The notes under the pieces: model-generated | Database searches by the model: none | What the model was told of the DNA's origin: nothing | What the model saw: the letters and a program-made list of their open reading frames with translations, nothing else | In this document: piece after piece, positions 61,879-64,000 of the stretch | Position numbering within the stretch: position 1 is the stretch's first letter | Layout: every line of letters starts with the position of its first letter | Program-made: the position numbers and the translations under genes | NCBI GenBank assembly: GCA_001661515.1 | Contig: LUVW01000046.1 | Span: 39,592-103,591, forward strand | DNA: 64,000 bases | Direction of reading: 5' to 3' | From: Capniomyces stellatus | Lineage: Eukaryota > Kickxellomycota > Harpellomycetes > Harpellales > Legeriomycetaceae

Positions 61879-63465
61879 ATGAAAATACTTGTACTGAACT
61901 TGGGCTTGATAATTGCTTTTCCAAGCCAGACGCCAGGCGTTGCTGAGAACCCTGGCGTAAATAGGACATTGCACAAGAGAATTATCGATGGTGGATTTAT
62001 ACCCATCACTGATCTGCCATACATTGTATCATTAAGATACCCTTCTACTTTAGATGGGAAAGCGATGTTTGGATACTGCGGAGGATCGATAATCTCAAAT
62101 GAATATATTCTCACCGCTGCTCATTGCGTAGATGATCCTGATATAAACAAGTTGACTGAACAAATCAGATTCACTGCAAGCTCTAACACTAGGATAAATA
62201 AAAAAAGTGAAGGGTATAAAATAAGCAAAATTATAATTTACCCCAAGTACAATGATCTTAACACAAATAACGATCTTGCTTTGCTGAAAATCGATGCCGA
62301 AGACTCTAAAAAACTCAAAGTGGAACCAGCTAAACTCTACAGTAAGGGTGCCAGCCTGCCTTCCATTGTTAAAGTAGCTGGATATGGAGATACTGATAAT
62401 CATGGCAATTTTGACGAGTACCTTGGGTTGAAATCTTGTACAATCAATATACTGGATAGATTCCAAGTTCAACAGTTTATTGTTGAGAAATACATTATCC
62501 TTCACAGTAATTTATACTCGTACAACAAAAATGGAGCTGGTTCGAGTTTAGGTGATTCTGGTGGATCAATATACTTACCGTCAGATAAAAATGCTTTAGT
62601 TGGTGTAATTTCGAAAGGCAACAATATTACTCCTAACGAAAAGAACATTGTTGGATTTAATAAACCACCGGGAGATAAAGTGAAAATAAAAAGTGATGTT
62701 CACCTTTTTTGGTACATAGACTGGGTTCTCGAAGAAACTAAGCTGAATAAGCGTGATTTGCTGAGCCATGCTAATGAATATGAACAATGGAGCGCAATGC
62801 AGGCCGGAACAAATGAGAAGGAAAATAACATCAAAAAAGAAATCATGGATGCCTTGAAAAATTATCTGGATAGCAAAGTCAAAAGTGTTCAAGAAATTAT
62901 AGATGATATTGTACTTGGAGCGATTGAGGAAAGCAAAGATGAAGTAGAGAGCAAGTTGAGGCCTTTGATTAATGAACTGGAACCATCAAACCCAATAAAT
63001 TATAGCAACGGCGGCACAATTAGTGCAAAATATAAAGCAAGGTTCGACAAACTAAACATCAATTTGATAATCCAGTCAAAGATGCCTTCCAATGACGAAT
63101 TTAAAAGATATGTTATAGACAGTGCTATCAAAGAATCTGAAAAAGCAGTCAAAGAAATAAAGGAAAAAATCCTTGGTAAATATAGGTTAACCAATCCTCT
63201 AATAATCGATGAACTAAACTACTTAGAGACTCATAAAATCATAGCAGAACTGAAAGAAGCCATTGCGGTGTACCTGGAATCCCCATCTCAGTTGCTCAAA
63301 CCCCCGACAGTACTTGAAAAAATAGCATTTGAAGCGATGTTTAACAGACTCGCCGACAAAAAGACCAGATTATACGCCAAAAAAGATAAGGCAACCAAAC
63401 AAAGCTTAGAAAGCCAGATAGAGCATCTCGAAAGTGAACTAAAATTGTACTTTAAAATTAAGTAG
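61879..63465 (+). CDS. Secreted chymotrypsin-fold (S1) serine protease with long helical C-terminal extension
   Basis: 528 residues. A short hydrophobic N-terminus (MKILVLNLGLIIAF) suggests secretion. A dibasic KR at 33-34, just before IIDGG, fits Kex2-type or tryptic activation. The catalytic triad is intact: H82 in TAAHC, D132 in NNDLALLKI and S227 in GDSGGS. C67-C83 can form the conserved loop disulfide. The Cys and Asp usual in trypsin just before GDSGG are absent (GAGSSLGDSGG), so trypsin-like Arg/Lys specificity is unlikely and the C191-C220 disulfide is missing. Residues ~285-528 form a charged, mainly helical extension with no family that I recognise. Codon use is A/T-rich, unlike SEC16 next door. 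S1 proteases are patchy in fungi and often linked to animal association; that link is inference. Confidence 0.88.
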   Translation: MKILVLNLGLIIAFPSQTPGVAENPGVNRTLHKRIIDGGFIPITDLPYIVSLRYPSTLDGKAMFGYCGGSIISNEYILTAAHCVDDPDINKLTEQIRFTASSNTRINKKSEGYKISKIIIYPKYNDLNTNNDLALLKIDAEDSKKLKVEPAKLYSKGASLPSIVKVAGYGDTDNHGNFDEYLGLKSCTINILDRFQVQQFIVEKYIILHSNLYSYNKNGAGSSLGDSGGSIYLPSDKNALVGVISKGNNITPNEKNIVGFNKPPGDKVKIKSDVHLFWYIDWVLEETKLNKRDLLSHANEYEQWSAMQAGTNEKENNIKKEIMDALKNYLDSKVKSVQEIIDDIVLGAIEESKDEVESKLRPLINELEPSNPINYSNGGTISAKYKARFDKLNINLIIQSKMPSNDEFKRYVIDSAIKESEKAVKEIKEKILGKYRLTNPLIIDELNYLETHKIIAELKEAIAVYLESPSQLLKPPTVLEKIAFEAMFNRLADKKTRLYAKKDKATKQSLESQIEHLESELKLYFKIK

Positions 63466-64000
63466 CCTGGCCTTTTTCTGGTTTCCAAAAGGAAGCAGTT
63501 GCCGGATTTTCTGATTTCATGAGTCGATTCTTGGCTACAAATGGTCATATCTCACTGCAATCAATCATGATTCATGGATATATAAAATCTTTGCTATTAT
63601 TATTATTTACGACAACTCTAGTTCTTACTCGAGTTGTTACTCTAATTCTTACATTAGCCTTTTGCATCATTTTTGGTGCTTATTGAATTAATAAAAATAT
63701 AGTCATCTTGCAATAAGACGGCGACTTTCCAGCACCCAAGTGCAAACAACCCGATTACCAAAACTAAAAGATATTGGTATATTTCCAGTCTAAAATACCC
63801 GAGTCTAAAATACTCAAGTCTACTTTATCAATAAAAAATAGATATTGGACAGGAAATGTGTAGTTGTGTCAGTCTGCAGTAGAACCAGAGTCTAAAAAAT
63901 GTGAGTCTATTTCATTATCAAAAAATGTCAAATTTGAAAAGCCAATCCAGTTAGCGAAACATGGCGTGTAGGGGAAAGAGTGTTGGAATAGAAAGAGGGT
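63466..64000. other. Right-end non-coding region
   Basis: No gene visible. A short direct repeat (CTAAAATAC followed by GAGTC or AAGTC) occurs near 63791-63822. Confidence 0.5.

Overview
This window looks like nuclear DNA of a filamentous, early-diverging fungus. It is AT-rich, uses the standard code, and carries short GT-AG introns. It holds a GATA factor with the fungal AreA-type N-terminal domain, a Set3-type PHD/SET protein and a fungal-style Sec16. A secreted chymotrypsin-fold protease would suit an animal- or insect-associated lineage such as Kickxellomycotina/Harpellales, but that placement is an inference and no rRNA or tRNA gene was seen to test it.

Layout. 1-2426 (-): 3'-truncated two-finger GATA transcription factor. 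2427-6263: AT-rich spacer. 6264-12731 (+): giant intronless RRP5 (rRNA processing). 12732-18600: three tandem copies of an unrecognised 140-residue protein gene (all -). The outer two copies share a nearly identical ~915 bp 5' block although their coding sequences have diverged, and a 5'-truncated retroelement with an 18-bp target-site duplication sits in one copy. 18656-19943 (+): spliced LYR-motif gene. 20238-21209 (-): coproporphyrinogen III oxidase (heme). 23996-24286 (+): small single-pass membrane protein. 24642-27302 (-): M1 aminopeptidase. 29814-35711 (-): huge repeat-filled PHD/SET protein. 39745-40740 (-): PAP2/Aur1-like membrane phosphatase. 43314-44542 (-): endonuclease III (two exons). 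45178-46967 (-): SEH1 (five exons). 47864-51232 (+): VPS33 (nine exons). 53112-60677 (+): SEC16. 60935-61294: second copy of the retroelement tail. 61879-63465 (+): secreted S1 protease with a long helical C-terminus.

The genes are mostly unrelated housekeeping loci: ribosome biogenesis, heme synthesis, base excision repair, nuclear pore/SEACIT (SEH1), endosome-vacuole fusion (VPS33), ER exit sites (SEC16) and chromatin (SET). SEH1 and VPS33 are divergent and share an ~0.9 kb upstream region. No operon-like or biosynthetic cluster is evident. The accessory part is the 12.8-18.6 kb triplication and the protease end.

Two genome-style patterns stand out. The three giant genes (RRP5, SET, SEC16) are intronless, full of in-frame microsatellites and preceded by long purine-rich leaders on the sense strand, whereas SEH1, VPS33, NTH1 and the LYR gene are intron-containing. 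Within long genes the sense strand changes from G-rich near the 5' end to C/T-richer near the 3' end. Exon-intron models were assembled by hand from splice sites, reading phase and family conservation.
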